Source: Ophthalmolycus amberensis (taxonomy: Eukaryota; Chordata; Actinopteri; Perciformes; Zoarcidae). From it: a stretch of 64,000 nt of DNA. Each line of letters starts with the position of its first letter. The stretch's first letter is position 1. Below the pieces are notes generated by a model, which was given only the letters and a program-made list of their open reading frames with translations, searched no databases and had not been told where the DNA came from. Made by a program: the position numbers and the translations under genes. Below, one piece after another: positions 31,080 through 41,910 of this stretch. Location of the stretch: the NCBI GenBank assembly GCA_024529925.1, contig JAFEUB010001026.1, forward strand, positions 509,001-573,000. Direction: 5' to 3'.

Positions 31080-33925
31080 GACCGGCAACACTTCTTTCTT
31101 GGCACAGCACTTTGAAACCTGAGGAAGCATTCCCTGAAAGGACAAAAAATGACAAAGCAAGACAGGACATTCTTGACGCAGATCTTGCCACAGACTGTTT
31201 TCGCCATAAAATATTTATATATATATATATATAGTATATGTATATATGTATATATGTATGTATATATGTATGTATGTATGTATATGTATGTATATATATA
31301 TATATGTATATGTATGTATATGTATATAGTATGTATATATGTATGTATATATATATGTATATATGTATGTATATATATATATGTACATACTAAAAGTACA
31401 TCAACAATGTGTATTGCTGCTACATATAAAGACACTATTTAAAGCGAAACGAATGCGCCACTGGCGTGTGAACGGGAAATGTTTCGGTAGCCTTCTGCTC
31501 ATGGGAAGTTATTTTTTGTAACACTTCACTGGATGCTAGTCTGCTGTGGATATGCATATCTTAAATATATATATTAGTAACAAAAACTGGTGAGCACAAC
31601 TTCAACGGTGCAGCAGCAGCCCAACTCACCTCTGAACTCTGACAGAAGAGACTAGTGGAGACAGAGGGAGGACGAGGAGGAGGCGGAGGTGAAGGAACTG
31701 TTGTGCTTGATCTGAACGGCAGGTCCAAATACTGTTTCCCCATTGTATGGACTGATTGGTGTAATAATACACCTAAAACGTTTCCTGAAGTGACTGTGGA
31801 TGCAGGTTATATGCCGAGGTGACGGATAATGTGAAGATGATCTTCTCTCGTGGAAGGGGTTACGTGATGATGGCAAGAACTGAACTACCTAATGGTGACG
31901 TTTTAGCAAGTTAAACGATTTCAGTGAATGTTAAAATTTGTTTCATAGGGTTGGGCCTATGTGTGGGCAAGTGACCAAAATTAATATTAGTTTTAAGGTT
32001 GAAGTTTCCATCAGCATTAGGGGTAAGAAACCAAGACCTGTTCCTGGTCCTGCCTCCCTCATGTAACCCCTCCCTCATGGGAAAACAGACTTATCTCTTT
32101 TTGTGCACAGACTTTATTTTTGCATTTTGAGCTATTGTGTTCCTTTAACAAAATCTCTTGAGACCAGGCTGTCTAAAGGGTTATTACTGTGGGTATATGC
32201 GGAGACAAGAAGTGACTAGAAATGCTGATCATAGATCAGATCAGCACCTCAGTGTAGAAATTCACAACCTTCCAGTTCCCTTATTTAATATCTTTGTGTG
32301 TGTTCCAAAGATATAGTCAGGCATCCACAACAGCTTAGTTGATCATAAATGATGTTTATACTTACTAGATATCCCTCTGTCTAGTACTCTACATATCATT
32401 CATAGAATATGCTCAGTATTCTGATATTTATATGCAGTGGTAAGGTCATTTTTTTAACTGTTTCAATCTGTCTGGAGATTCAATGGAGAACACGTATAAC
32501 TGTAAACTCTTTTTTTTTTTATGGGAAAAAGGACTGCAAGACGATGCTTTGACATTCCTGATTTAAACTGAAGCTGTGTTTCTCATAAGCTAGAGGGGGA
32601 TTATGGTGGGCCGGTTGACCGATAGAAACCCCAACAGCCAACATGTGCATGAATGATGTGCCAACACAGGTGTTTTTCATTTTGGACTGGGGCGAGGAAC
32701 ATATGGTTTTGCACTTGTTGGCCCAAAGGCATGTCATATGGAGGACTGAAGGAGTCTCGTTGCTGCTGCTCAGCTCGGACCTAATTTAGCGAAGACTGTC
32801 TAATCCGACTGAGGCCTCTAGTCTGACAGTGGTAAAATGGCACCGTTTTCTCTCTGACTCTAACATTACCGCCTCATTCCCAAGTATTACACTTGTGTGG
32901 TTCAGTAGGATACAGCCACTTATCAAATCAAATCAAACATTTCCTTTGATGCTAAACTGTTACCATATGAGAAAAATACCTTACTCATTGATGAGCCATT
33001 ATAGAGACAAAATAGGATATAAAGTTCAGTAAAATTGTAAGGGATACATTTTTAGTAATTAATAGGTATGTGCTACTGAATATGATGATATTATTTCAAA
33101 TATGAGCTATGTGTTCACATCAGCTGATCATGTGATACAGTTTGTCTGCAGGCTGCTAAATCTCAACAATTTGGACCATGAGAAAAAATAATTCAGTTCT
33201 GACATTTATCTCACAGAGCCTGGCAGGTGTTGAGGTACTCTGGTGCAAGAATTAGTCATTTATGCCCTTGAAATAATAACTTGTGCTAAAACCGTAAATA
33301 CATGTACTTCACAAATCCATCCTTTCATTGCCCACTGTTTATTTCAGCTGTGCTGAAACACCTAATGTAAACTGTTTTTCACAAGGAATGTTGATGGATG
33401 ATGGAATGATCATTTATTTGAAGTAAAATATGACTAATTTGTTCATACAAATTATTATAGTATTAAAGGTATGAATTCCTAAATATACTACCTGTGAGAC
33501 TCTGTACAATATTGTCAGGAATGGTCAGAAGACGGGTCCAGACTCAGTCAGTGATTCTGACTTTTTCCACAGTATAGTGACACATTTTGTTTCATGAATC
33601 CTACCTGTGTTTCTAGAAGTGCCAGCTGTACCACTGCTGTTCATGTGAACTGACCTTCTGTGCTGCCACCCTCAAACTTGAGGCCTGAGTGTGTTCACTG
33701 AAACAGGCTGCTGGCTCTGTGCCCATGCCTCTCCAGTCCTCTGATGATGACAACATTCTAATTGTATTTAAATGACACACTTTGTCTTGAGTTTGTACAG
33801 CCACATTTTTTGTATATTTTCACATTAATATATTTATTGGTACTGTAAAATATTTTACAATATTAATACTTTTTGTTGTTTCTAGTGTATGTATTAAAAC
33901 ATATTTATTTTGAAAATACCTTGTT
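31080..33925 (+). other. vegfa: vegfa 3' UTR
   Basis: About 2.8 kb follows the stop codon. Near its end, at about 33825-33920, the order ATTTATTGGTACTGT, TTTCTAGTG and ACATATTTATTTT parallels the end of the mammalian VEGFA 3' UTR as I recall it (TTTATTGGTGCTACTG, TCTCTAGTG, ACATATTTATTTTT). An ATTAAA at about 33893 may be a polyadenylation signal. AU-rich stretches are frequent, and in mammals such sites in this UTR bind stability factors. The microsatellite at 31218-31388 lies near its start. Confidence 0.65.
31218..31388 (+). repeat. (TATATG/TATG)n microsatellite in vegfa 3' UTR
   Basis: About 170 bp of alternating TATA and TATG units starts 139 bp after the vegfa stop codon. Tyr/Ile/His-rich open frames on both strands come from this tract and are not genes. 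Confidence 0.93.
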
Positions 33926-34040
33926 TTTTTATTGAATGTCAACTAGTTTGAAAGCTTATCTTCTCAGTGTAAAAATGATGGTGACAGATTCAGCTAACTT
34001 AGATGTAACATGATCATGCAAAAAAAAAAAATATATATAT
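33926..34040. other. AT-rich spacer after vegfa
   Basis: Short non-coding stretch ending in an A12 run and (AT)n at 34020-34040. Nothing else is seen. Confidence 0.5.
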
Positions 34041-35040
34041 GTTGTTAGATCCGGGGGTTCTCTGGCCCGATACGGCCCGATACTCAGCTCTCTATTAAAA
34101 GATTGGCGAGCTGGTGTTCTTGCGAGGAAACTCGCCTGGCTCTGCTAACTACCGTTACTCCTGACGTCTACCCTGCTTCCTCCGGTAAATGCGCACTCAG
34201 CCGAGGGGCCACCCTGGCCCCGGGCGCTCCTACCAGTCGCGTCAGTTATGGCAGCTTCCCTCTTTTGGATCCGGGCTCTTGGTAAATTGCCAGGTTTGGT
34301 TTTAACGGCTAGGATTACATCTAAAACCGCAAGGGATTGTTAAGTGGATCGGTCACGAGGATAACCATTCAGAACTCAGTTGTTAGACATACAATAGATT
34401 CAACTTTTTACAGCCACGAGGAACTTTTACGACTTCAGCAAAATGAATGCCGTTGAGAAATTTACTTTAAATGCAGATTAGATATTTATTGCAGGATATA
34501 TTTAGCAGGCGCTCAGCTACAGCTCACATAAAAATAATACGATACTTGATTCGATTCGTTACAATTTTTCTTCTTAAATTATGCTCATTAGTTTCGATGC
34601 CGAGTCGGCTCGGTTGGAGCTGGATTTCAAAGGTGCGATGAAAAGTAATTTTTTGGAGTTGTCAGGGGCGAGGGTCTGGCCAGACCCTCCTCGCTCCTTC
34701 CTGCGTGGCAAACGAAGTCCGTTCAGCGATCCTCGAGGCTCAGTACAAAGTCTCTAGGGCGGCTGTGGTTCTTTCGTTGTCCAGTTGTTAAAGTTGAGCA
34801 GGGGGGGAGGAAACTCTTCGTCTTTCAATCTTTGTCCACGAACGGCGGTCTTCTTTCCGTGAACAGAGACGAAGTACTCCGACGCGGCTGTCGAACGAGG
34901 TCCAGTGTTTCTCCATGGATGGCTCGGTCGGCGTCCCGTCGTGAATTCCCGTCTTGCTGTTTGCAAGTTACTTCTTTTATAACACTTTTGGGCTGCCTCT
35001 CCCCCTTCTTCCCCAACACGTCCTCCCTCAGCCCATGATT
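34041..35040 (-). promoter_or_regulatory. LTR-like or promoter-like region on the minus strand
   Basis: This block is clearly richer in C+G and CpG than its AT-rich flanks, particularly 34050-34270 and 34660-34960. Read on the minus strand it has TATAAAAG at 34981-34974 and, about 485 bp downstream, AATAAA at 34490-34485. This is the order of a promoter and polyadenylation signal in a long terminal repeat with a long R region. A TGTTAG start lies at 34043 on the plus strand. No gag, pol or env sequence is adjacent and no second LTR was seen, so a solo LTR is one reading. No domain is recognisable in the frames at 34103-34285 or 34754-35038. Confidence 0.35.
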
Positions 35041-35440
35041 AACATGACATTGATTTGGTGCATGTGCTTCGAAAAGTACCTAACTTTTGTGTGTGTGTGC
35101 ATGAGGAAATCACCCCAACTTCCCTGTGTGGGCGCTTACTTACTCAATCAAGCCCTGCGTGTGTGTCTGGGTGTTCAACATCTGTTGTACTTCCCCTTTC
35201 TCTGTACTTTCTACACACAGACTGCACTCTCCTCAGTTACACATATTATTATTATTATCAGGTTTACATTTGTTAAAATCACTTTACATTTGTTATGTAA
35301 TACACGCTTGCTTTAAAATGATCATTAGATTTCATCCTTCAAACTATAATTATACGCTTTATGTCCCTTTAGCCTAATTTACATACCGAACATGTATTCC
35401 CTCATTTAAGGCAGCTTCCCTGGGATCTCAACTCTTTTTG
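35041..35440. other. AT-rich non-coding spacer
   Basis: No gene is seen; overlapping frames at 34954-35377 have no recognisable domain. Confidence 0.5.
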
Positions 35441-36244
35441 ACAATGTACTTATGATAGGATGTACTTCCTGAGGCAGCTAAAGAAATTCAACCTGCCAAA
35501 GACAATGATGGTGCATTTCTACAGAGCCATCATCGAGTCCATCCTCTGCTCCTCCATCACGGTCTGGTACGCTGCAGCCACTGCAAAGGACAAGGGCAGA
35601 CTGCAGCGCATCATTCGCTCTGCTGAGAGGGTGATTGGCTGCAATCTGCCGTCCCTCCAGGACCTGTTCGCTTCAAGGACCCTGAAGCTAGCACGGAAGA
35701 TTGTTGCCGATCCCTCCCACCCTGGACATGATCTATTTGTGTCCCTTCCATCTGGCAGGAGGCTGCGGTCCATCAGAACCAAGACCTCACGCCACACAAA
35801 CAGTTTCTTCCCGTCGGCAGTCGGGCTCATTAACAGAGCCCGGGTCCCCCACTGACTCTGGCATCCCCAGGACATTTTCCTTCTGGTCTCTTCCTTCTGG
35901 TCTCTCCCCTGCACATCCCTGTCTCTCGATTTAAACACACTAGTCACTTTTAACATTTCATACACTTCACTTGGTTTACAGTCCTGTTATCTGTTTTGTG
36001 TGCACTTTATTCCATATCCTATATTACATATCTTATTGTACATTTCAAATATGTTTCTATTTCCTGCACTGTGCTGACTGTTTTTGATAGTTAAATGTTA
36101 TTTGATAGTTAAGTGTTATTTGATAGTTTATGTTATTTTGATAGTTAAATGTTATTGTTTATTGTTGAATGTTATGCACCTTCCGCCACGACAAATTCCT
36201 TGCAGGTGAAAACTTGCTTGGCAATAAACGGTTCTGATTCTGAT
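35441..36244 (+). mobile_element. LINE 3' fragment (L2/CR1-type) with TTCTGA tail
   Basis: A frame from ATG at 35460 to the stop before 35856 gives 131 residues of the end of a LINE ORF2. It holds FYRAIIESILCSSITVWYAA, DKGRLQRIIRSAERVIG and PSHPGHDLFVSLPSGRR, which are characteristic of the C-terminal part of fish L2/CR1-clade ORF2 proteins after the reverse transcriptase. A 3' UTR follows with three TGATAGTTAA-like repeats (36088-36145), then AATAAACGG and a TTCTGATTCTGAT tail. The reverse transcriptase core and endonuclease are missing, so it is a typical 5'-truncated copy. Confidence 0.88.
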
Positions 36245-36265
36245 ATAAACATGCAATGTAAATTC

Positions 36266-36433
36266 TGCCTTTAACCCATCCCTAGCTTATTGGGAGCAGT
36301 GGGCTGCTGAGAAGCACCCGGGGAACAGTTTGGGTTTCAGTGTCTTGCTTGACACAGGACTCGTAGCAGCTAAGGATCGAACCTTGGACCTTGCGGGTGC
36401 TGGACGACCCTTTCTACCCATTGAGCCATGGTA
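36266..36433 (-). repeat. tRNA-derived SINE with A and B boxes
   Basis: On the minus strand an A box TGGCTCAATGG (36428-36418) is followed 35 bases later by a B box GGTTCGATCC (36383-36374), the spacing of an RNA polymerase III tRNA-type promoter. The body continues to about 36266 with sequence of a kind common in teleosts (gcagtgggctgctgagaagcacccggggaacag on the plus strand). Confidence 0.7.
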
Positions 36434-36554
36434 AGTGAGCCAGAAGAATTACATATATCTAGGCTTAGCATCTGTCAGGAAATGAATGAAGAGAGGTTTC
36501 TCAGAGAACTGACAGCAGCTGTTCTGTTATTATGGTCAGGAAAACGATTAGACT

Positions 36555-36720
36555 TCCTCCTAAGACTCCCATCTGTATGAAGTCATGTCCCACTAATGCA
36601 CATTACTAACTTTACTTCTTTCCCGGAATCTTTGTGCTTTCTCTCCTCACAGGGAATATACTTAGTTATATTCCACCACTGATCATAATATTTACTCTTA
36701 CCACTCACAGCTTATCAAAA
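36555..36720 (+). repeat. LINE 3'-UTR fragment related to 50020-50180
   Basis: GTCCCACTAATGCACATTAC, TAACTTTACTTCTTTCCCGG and TTTGTGCTTTCTC, CCTCACAGG recur almost unchanged at 50026-50096 behind a recognisable LINE frame. This is a detached piece of that family's 3' UTR. Confidence 0.75.
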
Positions 36721-37179
36721 CCATACAATTTACTGCTTTTTATAAAGATGTGGAATAATACTGAGCAGGATTGAGTTCAGTCTATTGGTCCGGCCCCAGT
36801 GCTTGTTTCACATGTGGCCCCTTGGGAAAAATATTTGCCCACCCCTGATATAGAGGAAGATCTTAAGTATCAAGCACTAGCTTTTATTATTAAAGAGTAC
36901 TATAATACTCATATTTTCTGTAACTAAGCAACCAATCTAATTCCTGTTTACACCGGCACCCGCATGCCCAGTGTACGTGAATAGTCATGTGATATTTGTT
37001 TACAGGCTTGCTAGTATGGACGGAAATCATTTCGCTAATGATGCTGTAATGCAGTGATTCCCAACTGGTGGGTCGTGACCCAAAAGTGGGTCGCGGACCC
37101 GTTTTCAGTGGGTAAAAAATTCCTGTGCTTTTATTTTGAAGGGGATTTTTTATGCAGCGGAGTGCCATCTATTCACACT

Positions 37180-37420
37180 CCTTAACAATATTTGGCATGA
37201 ATGCCTTGTAATCCTAATATCAGCAGGGGATAAACTGAAAACTATACCTCTGTCAAATGACACTATAAGTAGACGAATTGAAGACATGTCGGATGACATC
37301 AAACAACAGACCACAGCTCGAATTTAGGCAAGTTCATTTTGCATTACAAATGGACGAATCGACAGACATAATAAACAAAGCAGTTTTACTTGTTTACATG
37401 AAACATGTGTGGGACGGGGA
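37180..37420 (+). pseudogene. hAT transposase segment (SCAND3/ZBED5-like), stop-containing
   Basis: The frame reads SAGDKLKTIPLSNDTISRRI, then EDMSDDIKQQTTARI before a TAG at about 37326. In a shifted frame the sequence continues with a block around an encoded MDES-like motif (aaatggacgaatcgacagac), where MDESTD is the conserved start of the hAT catalytic domain including its first acidic residue. The blocks PLSNDTISRRIEDMS are typical of SCAND3/ZBED5-type transposases. Only about a tenth of the normal protein remains. Confidence 0.8.
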
Positions 37421-37796
37421 CTGACGGGAACAATTTCTCTGCACAACATGGAGAAGCAGCGTTCAGTTTTTCTGCTCCACATATCTGGAACAAAGTCCCA
37501 GAAAGCTGCAGGTCTGCTGAGACCCTCAGCTCATTTAAATCAAGATTGAAGACCTTTCTGTTTGCTGCTGCCTTTAATTGAACCACGTTCAATTAATATA
37601 TTAATCAATTTCCTGCATTTCTGCATTTTACTACTGCATTTTATTTCTTACACTGTTTTTTAATTGTTTTTGAAATCTCCTTTTCTTTTGCCTTGCGTTT
37701 TGATGCTTTTAATGGTTTTATGTGAAGCACTTTGAATTACCTTGTTGTTGAAATGTGCTATACAAATAAACTTGCCTTGCCTTGCCTTGCACAAGA
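37421..37796 (+). mobile_element. LINE 3' fragment inserted in the hAT, (CCTTG)n tail
   Basis: The segment encodes FSAPHIWNKVPESCRSAETL and FKSRLKTFLFAAAFN followed by a stop, the usual C-terminus of fish L2-type ORF2 (SWN-LP, FKS-LKT-LF). A short 3' UTR ends TGTGCTATACAAATAAACTT with a CTTGC/CCTTG tail at 37768-37792. After it the hAT sequence resumes. Confidence 0.85.
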
Positions 37797-38052
37797 GAGC
37801 TCCCTACTACTATGACTGCAGAGGACATTTTCAGCTCAGGTTGAAACTGAACCATCTTTACATTCAATACATTTGAGAAGTTGAAAATGTTCCTCGATTT
37901 GGGTCGCGGCTTGCCATTAAGGGGTGATGGTGGGTCCCACAGCCAGACCAGTTGAGAACCACTGCTGTAATGCCCGTGTGGACGGAGATCATTTTTGTTT
38001 TTAAAACCCCGGCTTTAAACAAAGATGTATTAGTGTGGCTGAAGCCTGAAGG

Positions 38053-40290
38053 ACAACCTCCTCTACCACTGAGCCACAGTCACAGTTTGACAGTTGTAAT
38101 CTTCTTCAAAAACATTTTTGTTGAAATTCTCATTACATCCTTACAGCAATCAATAAATCAAATGCTCCAACAAAAAAAGGAAACAATATCTGGTGGCTGT
38201 CTCAGGACTGTAAAAAGCCCCTCCAATCAAAGCATTTGGCCCAAATGCATTGATTGACAGGCTACCTGCCTGTCTACCTTTATACATATTTTTTGGATGT
38301 ATAAAGAGAGGTCTACCTACCTGCCTAACTATGTGCCTGTCTTACCACCTGCCTATCTAGCTAACTAACTACCTACCTACCTGCCTGTTTATCAGCCTTT
38401 CTACCTACCAAACTACCCACCTAGCTCCTCAACTCTATGACACTTTCTAGGTCCTTTCAGCTTGTTTTAGTTTTACGGCCCACAACTTAACAGTGCTGGT
38501 TCAGTCTCAGAGCTCTAATCAACCTGGCTTCCAGCAGCAGCAACTAGGTGTTTTAATCAAAACACTGATAAACCCACTGTACACTACCTGCTCAGCACCA
38601 AACAACAGACAGACACAGTTAGAAACTAGCTGGTAAACATAGAGCATTTAGCAGCTTAAAGCTAATATTATTAATATTTTTTCAGGAGTTGGTGGAGAAC
38701 AAAACAGAGTTAAAAGGAAGTAAATATTGGACCCATATTCATCAGATGGACACAAAGACAACTCAAAATGCTAATCTGTGTGTGTTTACAGATTGTTTTG
38801 TGTGGTCAATTGGCCAACACATTGATCAATGCAGCTTTAACTTAGATTAGACTGTTTGCACAATTTAAAGTGTCAGGTCACCCAAACTGCAAAAGAAAGA
38901 AACGCATTATGTATCGTTCCTAGTGGTGTCTCTATCTCTACATGATGATAGTTTTAGTTTGAACTGACCCTCAAAACTAACCTGAATAGTGTTACCTTTG
39001 ATTTCCAGTTTGCTCTGACAAGCAGGAAGTCAGGTTAAAACATCCAGCCCCATCACTTAACAGGAACAAGAAATTTTCTTCACGCTAAAGCAGATGAATC
39101 AGAGTTCATGAACGAACTGGATGATGGAATGAGGAACACAGAATGGGGAAGGAGGAATGACTGGAAAGTGTTCTGACTGTGACTTTAAGAGTTGCATGGC
39201 AGGGCTTGAGTCACACAGTCTAAATGTCTCTGTATGTGTGTACAGCTATCTTTGTGAGGACCAATTTCAGTTTTAGACTTTTAGAGTGATGACAATTTCG
39301 GTCTTCACTTTGGGACAGACCTTCAAAGGCCTGTTTTAGGTTGCAGGTGTAAGTTTCAGGCTTGAATGAGGTGTCGGTCGGTGTCAGGGTAAGGGTTGGG
39401 GTTAGACATTAAGTTGTGATGGTTAAAGTTAGGGTAAGGGGCTAGGCTAGGGAATGCATTAGTGTACTCACAAAGATAGAAGTACAAGGTTGTGTGTGGG
39501 TGTGTATGATGTGACGTGTCTGTTTTTTCTTCTGTCTGTACCCTAATGAGAATTAAATATCTTCACAAAAATAGAATGATGGGCCAAATACACCAATTCT
39601 AATCATTTTCTTTCATTTTCACTTGACTTTTAAAAATATATCGGATATAGCTATCAGCCCAAAACACATGAAGTGGCTATGGTCAAACACATTCATCTGT
39701 AGGTACCGGTAATGTGTTTTTGTTTTTTGAGTAAAAGAAAGCGTCATTGAATGTGTTATGCATGGACACCATGCAGTTGAATTACACTGAGTGAAAAATG
39801 AATTGAGTGAAATGTTACTTCATGCCTGTCTCTGCCTCTTCGTCGTATCAGTTTGACAGCGTCTCACATATCTACCAGCCTGGATGAAAACTCTTGCAAC
39901 ATGAGGTGTTAGTGTGTGTGTGTGTTAATTCATGTGAGCATTTGCACTGTTAGAGGGAGGAGGGAAAGAGATTACAGGCAGCATTTTCCACTCCCTCCCG
40001 CCAGTGTGGTGTAACCCGCCTCTGATTTTCATGAGCAATTATTTAAGTGGAAAGTCAACAGTTGGGAAACTGTCCCGCAGCCAACCTGCTGCCGACTCTT
40101 CTTTTTTTTTTTTACTCTTGAAACAGCTGCCCATTCAAAGGTCTTTCAAATGAGGTTGGTGATAAAAAGATAGCTGTATGAATTTTATTTGGTGGGTCCG
40201 TTGAAGGGAAAATGACCGTCCAAGTTGTAACACAAGCTTCAACTTTCTTTAGTTTATGTCCTGAAAATGTGTGTATTATTGTAGATAAGC
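38053..40290. other. Non-coding stretch with CTAC/CTGC-rich low-complexity tract
   Basis: A degenerate tetranucleotide tract (CTACCTACCTGCC) fills about 38255-38425. A G/T-rich tract around 39350-39440 contains GGTTAGGG-like repeats (AGGGTAAGGGTTGGGGTTAG). No gene is supported. Confidence 0.5.
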
Positions 40291-40292
40291 TT

Positions 40293-40358
<66 letters not shown>
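40291..40358 (+). repeat. (TA)n microsatellite
   Basis: About 65 bp of alternating TA with one interruption (tatacatata) lies beside the left limit of the hAT-like copy A. Confidence 0.95.
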
Positions 40359-40360
<2 letters not shown>

Positions 40361-41047
40361 AATGTGAATATAATTCATACTTTGTTGGCATCTTATTCTG
40401 AAAACCGGATGTTCGTCTGAAGAAACCGGATGTCGTCTCACGTTAATGTTTCCGCTAACTTTCAAAGTCCTTCGCTCGCTCCCGATCTGTGCCGTTTACC
40501 GTGAATTTCAGCATATAGGTGCACTAAAATGTAAGTGTCTGCTGAGTTGACCACGGAGATCTGAGTGTCTGCTGACTTTACCGCAGCGATGTCCAGCTGG
40601 TGCAGCTTCTCTCTTTATTTCTGCCCCCCCTCGACCAGAAGCGGAAGTCGCCTTTTCTCTACGGCAACCCTGAAGGGACATATCATCTCCAATACAAAAT
40701 GATAAACATGAGACAGTCTGTTACAATAATAATAAATTAAAAATACTTACCTGTTTTTTTGCTGTTGTTTTGGAATTATTATTATTTTTCCCATCTCAAA
40801 AGGCTCAAGGACACACACACACACACTCACACACACACACCTACATACATACACAACTGACTATAGGATGTTTGCTGGCTTTTATCCAACTGTTCTTGTC
40901 ATCCTCTTGTTGTTATGTATATGTATTGTCTCTTGTCTTTCAATAAAAATAAAAATAAATTTAAAAAATGCGCGCGATAAAATAATTGTCGGTGTTCATT
41001 AATAAATGCGTTAACGCGAAATGAACGCGTTAACTTGCCCAGCACTA
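40359..41047 (-). mobile_element. hAT-like family (TAGTGCTGGGCAAG), copy A
   Basis: Read on the minus strand it starts TAGTGCTGGGCAAGTTAACG at 41047 and ends near 40359. It shares a long body with copy B (41470-41910) and copy C (56582-57445): CCGGATGTTCGTCTGAAG, CTTTCAAAGTCCTTCGCTCG, CTCCCGATCTGTGCCG, GTGTCTGCTGAGTTGACCA and AAGCGGAAGTCGCCTTTTC. No transposase can be recognised, so these are non-autonomous or deleted copies. The superfamily is inferred from the end sequence. Confidence 0.8.
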
Positions 41048-41232
41048 ATATATATATATATGTATACATATATATGTATGTATATATATATGTATATGTA
41101 TGTATATAGTATGTATATATATGTATGTATAAATATATATATATATATGTATAAATATATATATGCAAAAAAGTAGTAATAGTGCATTCCTTAAACAAAT
41201 TGAGCCACATATATATATATGTATATATATAT
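41048..41232 (+). repeat. (TATG/TATA)n microsatellite
   Basis: AT-rich tetranucleotide repeats directly follow the end of copy A, with a second short tract at 41206-41233. The minus-strand Tyr/Ile-rich frame (40899-41309) is an artefact of this tract. Confidence 0.9.
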
Positions 41233-41469
41233 ATTCCCTTTACACAGTCGCGATCATATTTCTTGCACCATCTGTGCTCAGTGTGCTGACTGTATGTGAA
41301 ACGTTCCACTGCTGTGCAACAGGTTTTAAATGTTTCAGCACGTTTCAGTAAAAATGTCTGTCTTCATGACAGTCAGAGCATGTGAATGCAGCTCTACTGT
41401 TCATCAATATAATGCTGTAACTCCGAGGTAATGATGGTTACCCAGCGATCAAAGAATAAAGACACTTTA

Positions 41470-41910
41470 CGCACAATTTAGGTGCATTTTCCCTTTAACT
41501 CACGAGATGCAGGTAGCATGGTTTATACTTAATGTGAATATAATTCATGCTTTGTATTTTTTATTCTGAAAACCGGATGTTCGTCTGAAGAAACCGATAA
41601 TCTTTCCGCTAAGTTTCAAAGTCCTTCGCTCGCTCCCGATCTGTGCCGTTTGGATGCGTTTACCGTGAATTTCAGCATATAGGTGCACTAACATGTAAGT
41701 GTCTGCTGAGTTGACCATGGAGATCTGAGTGTCTGCTGACTTTACCGCAGCAATGTCCAGTAGTCTCCATTCCTCCACCGCTACCAGTGAGCAACGGACT
41801 TTCAAAATAAATAAAAAATAAAAAATGCGTTAACGCGCTATAAAATAATTGTCGGCGTTAATTAATTAATACGTTAACGCAATAATAACGCGTTAACTTG
41901 CCCAGCACTA
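41470..41910 (-). mobile_element. hAT-like family (TAGTGCTGGGCAAG), copy B
   Basis: It has the same orientation and body as copy A but is shorter: about 200 bp between the GAGTGTCTGCTGACTTTACC block and the terminus are missing. On the minus strand it starts TAGTGCTGGGCAAGTTAACG at 41910. The left limit near 41470 parallels the sequence at 57285-57310 of copy C (TACCTGCATCTTGTG-like). Confidence 0.8.

Larger units (their letters stand above)
37052..37964 (+). mobile_element. hAT transposon remnant, TSD CTGTAATG, with nested LINE piece
   Basis: The left end CAGTGATTCCCAACTGGTGG and the right end, read on the minus strand, CAGTGGTTCTCAACTGGTCT are imperfect inverted repeats. The exact 8-bp duplication CTGTAATG lies at 37044-37051 and 37965-37972. 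The element keeps one transposase segment and has a LINE 3' fragment inside it. It is inserted in the Harbinger copy 2. Confidence 0.93.
36911..38052 (+). mobile_element. Harbinger copy 2 (right end), split by a hAT
   Basis: The segments 36911-37051 and 37965-38052 together parallel 25175-25366 of the Harbinger copy in vegfa intron 2. Shared landmarks are CTGTTTACACCGGCACCC, GCATGCCCAGTGTACGTGAA, TAGTCATGTGATATT, GGAGATCATTTT and TATTAGTGTGG with the end GCCTGA. The left portion of the element is missing. The hAT at 37052-37964 was inserted into it later. Confidence 0.8.

Noticed and set aside
31040..31442. 131-codon Tyr/Ile/His-rich frames on both strands
   Set aside because: Translations of the TATG microsatellite in the vegfa 3' UTR.
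35519..35965. 148-codon minus-strand frame
   Set aside because: It is the antisense shadow of the LINE ORF2 end at 35460-35855.
40899..41309. 136-codon minus-strand frame with Tyr/Ile repeats
   Set aside because: Translation of a microsatellite next to a transposon end.
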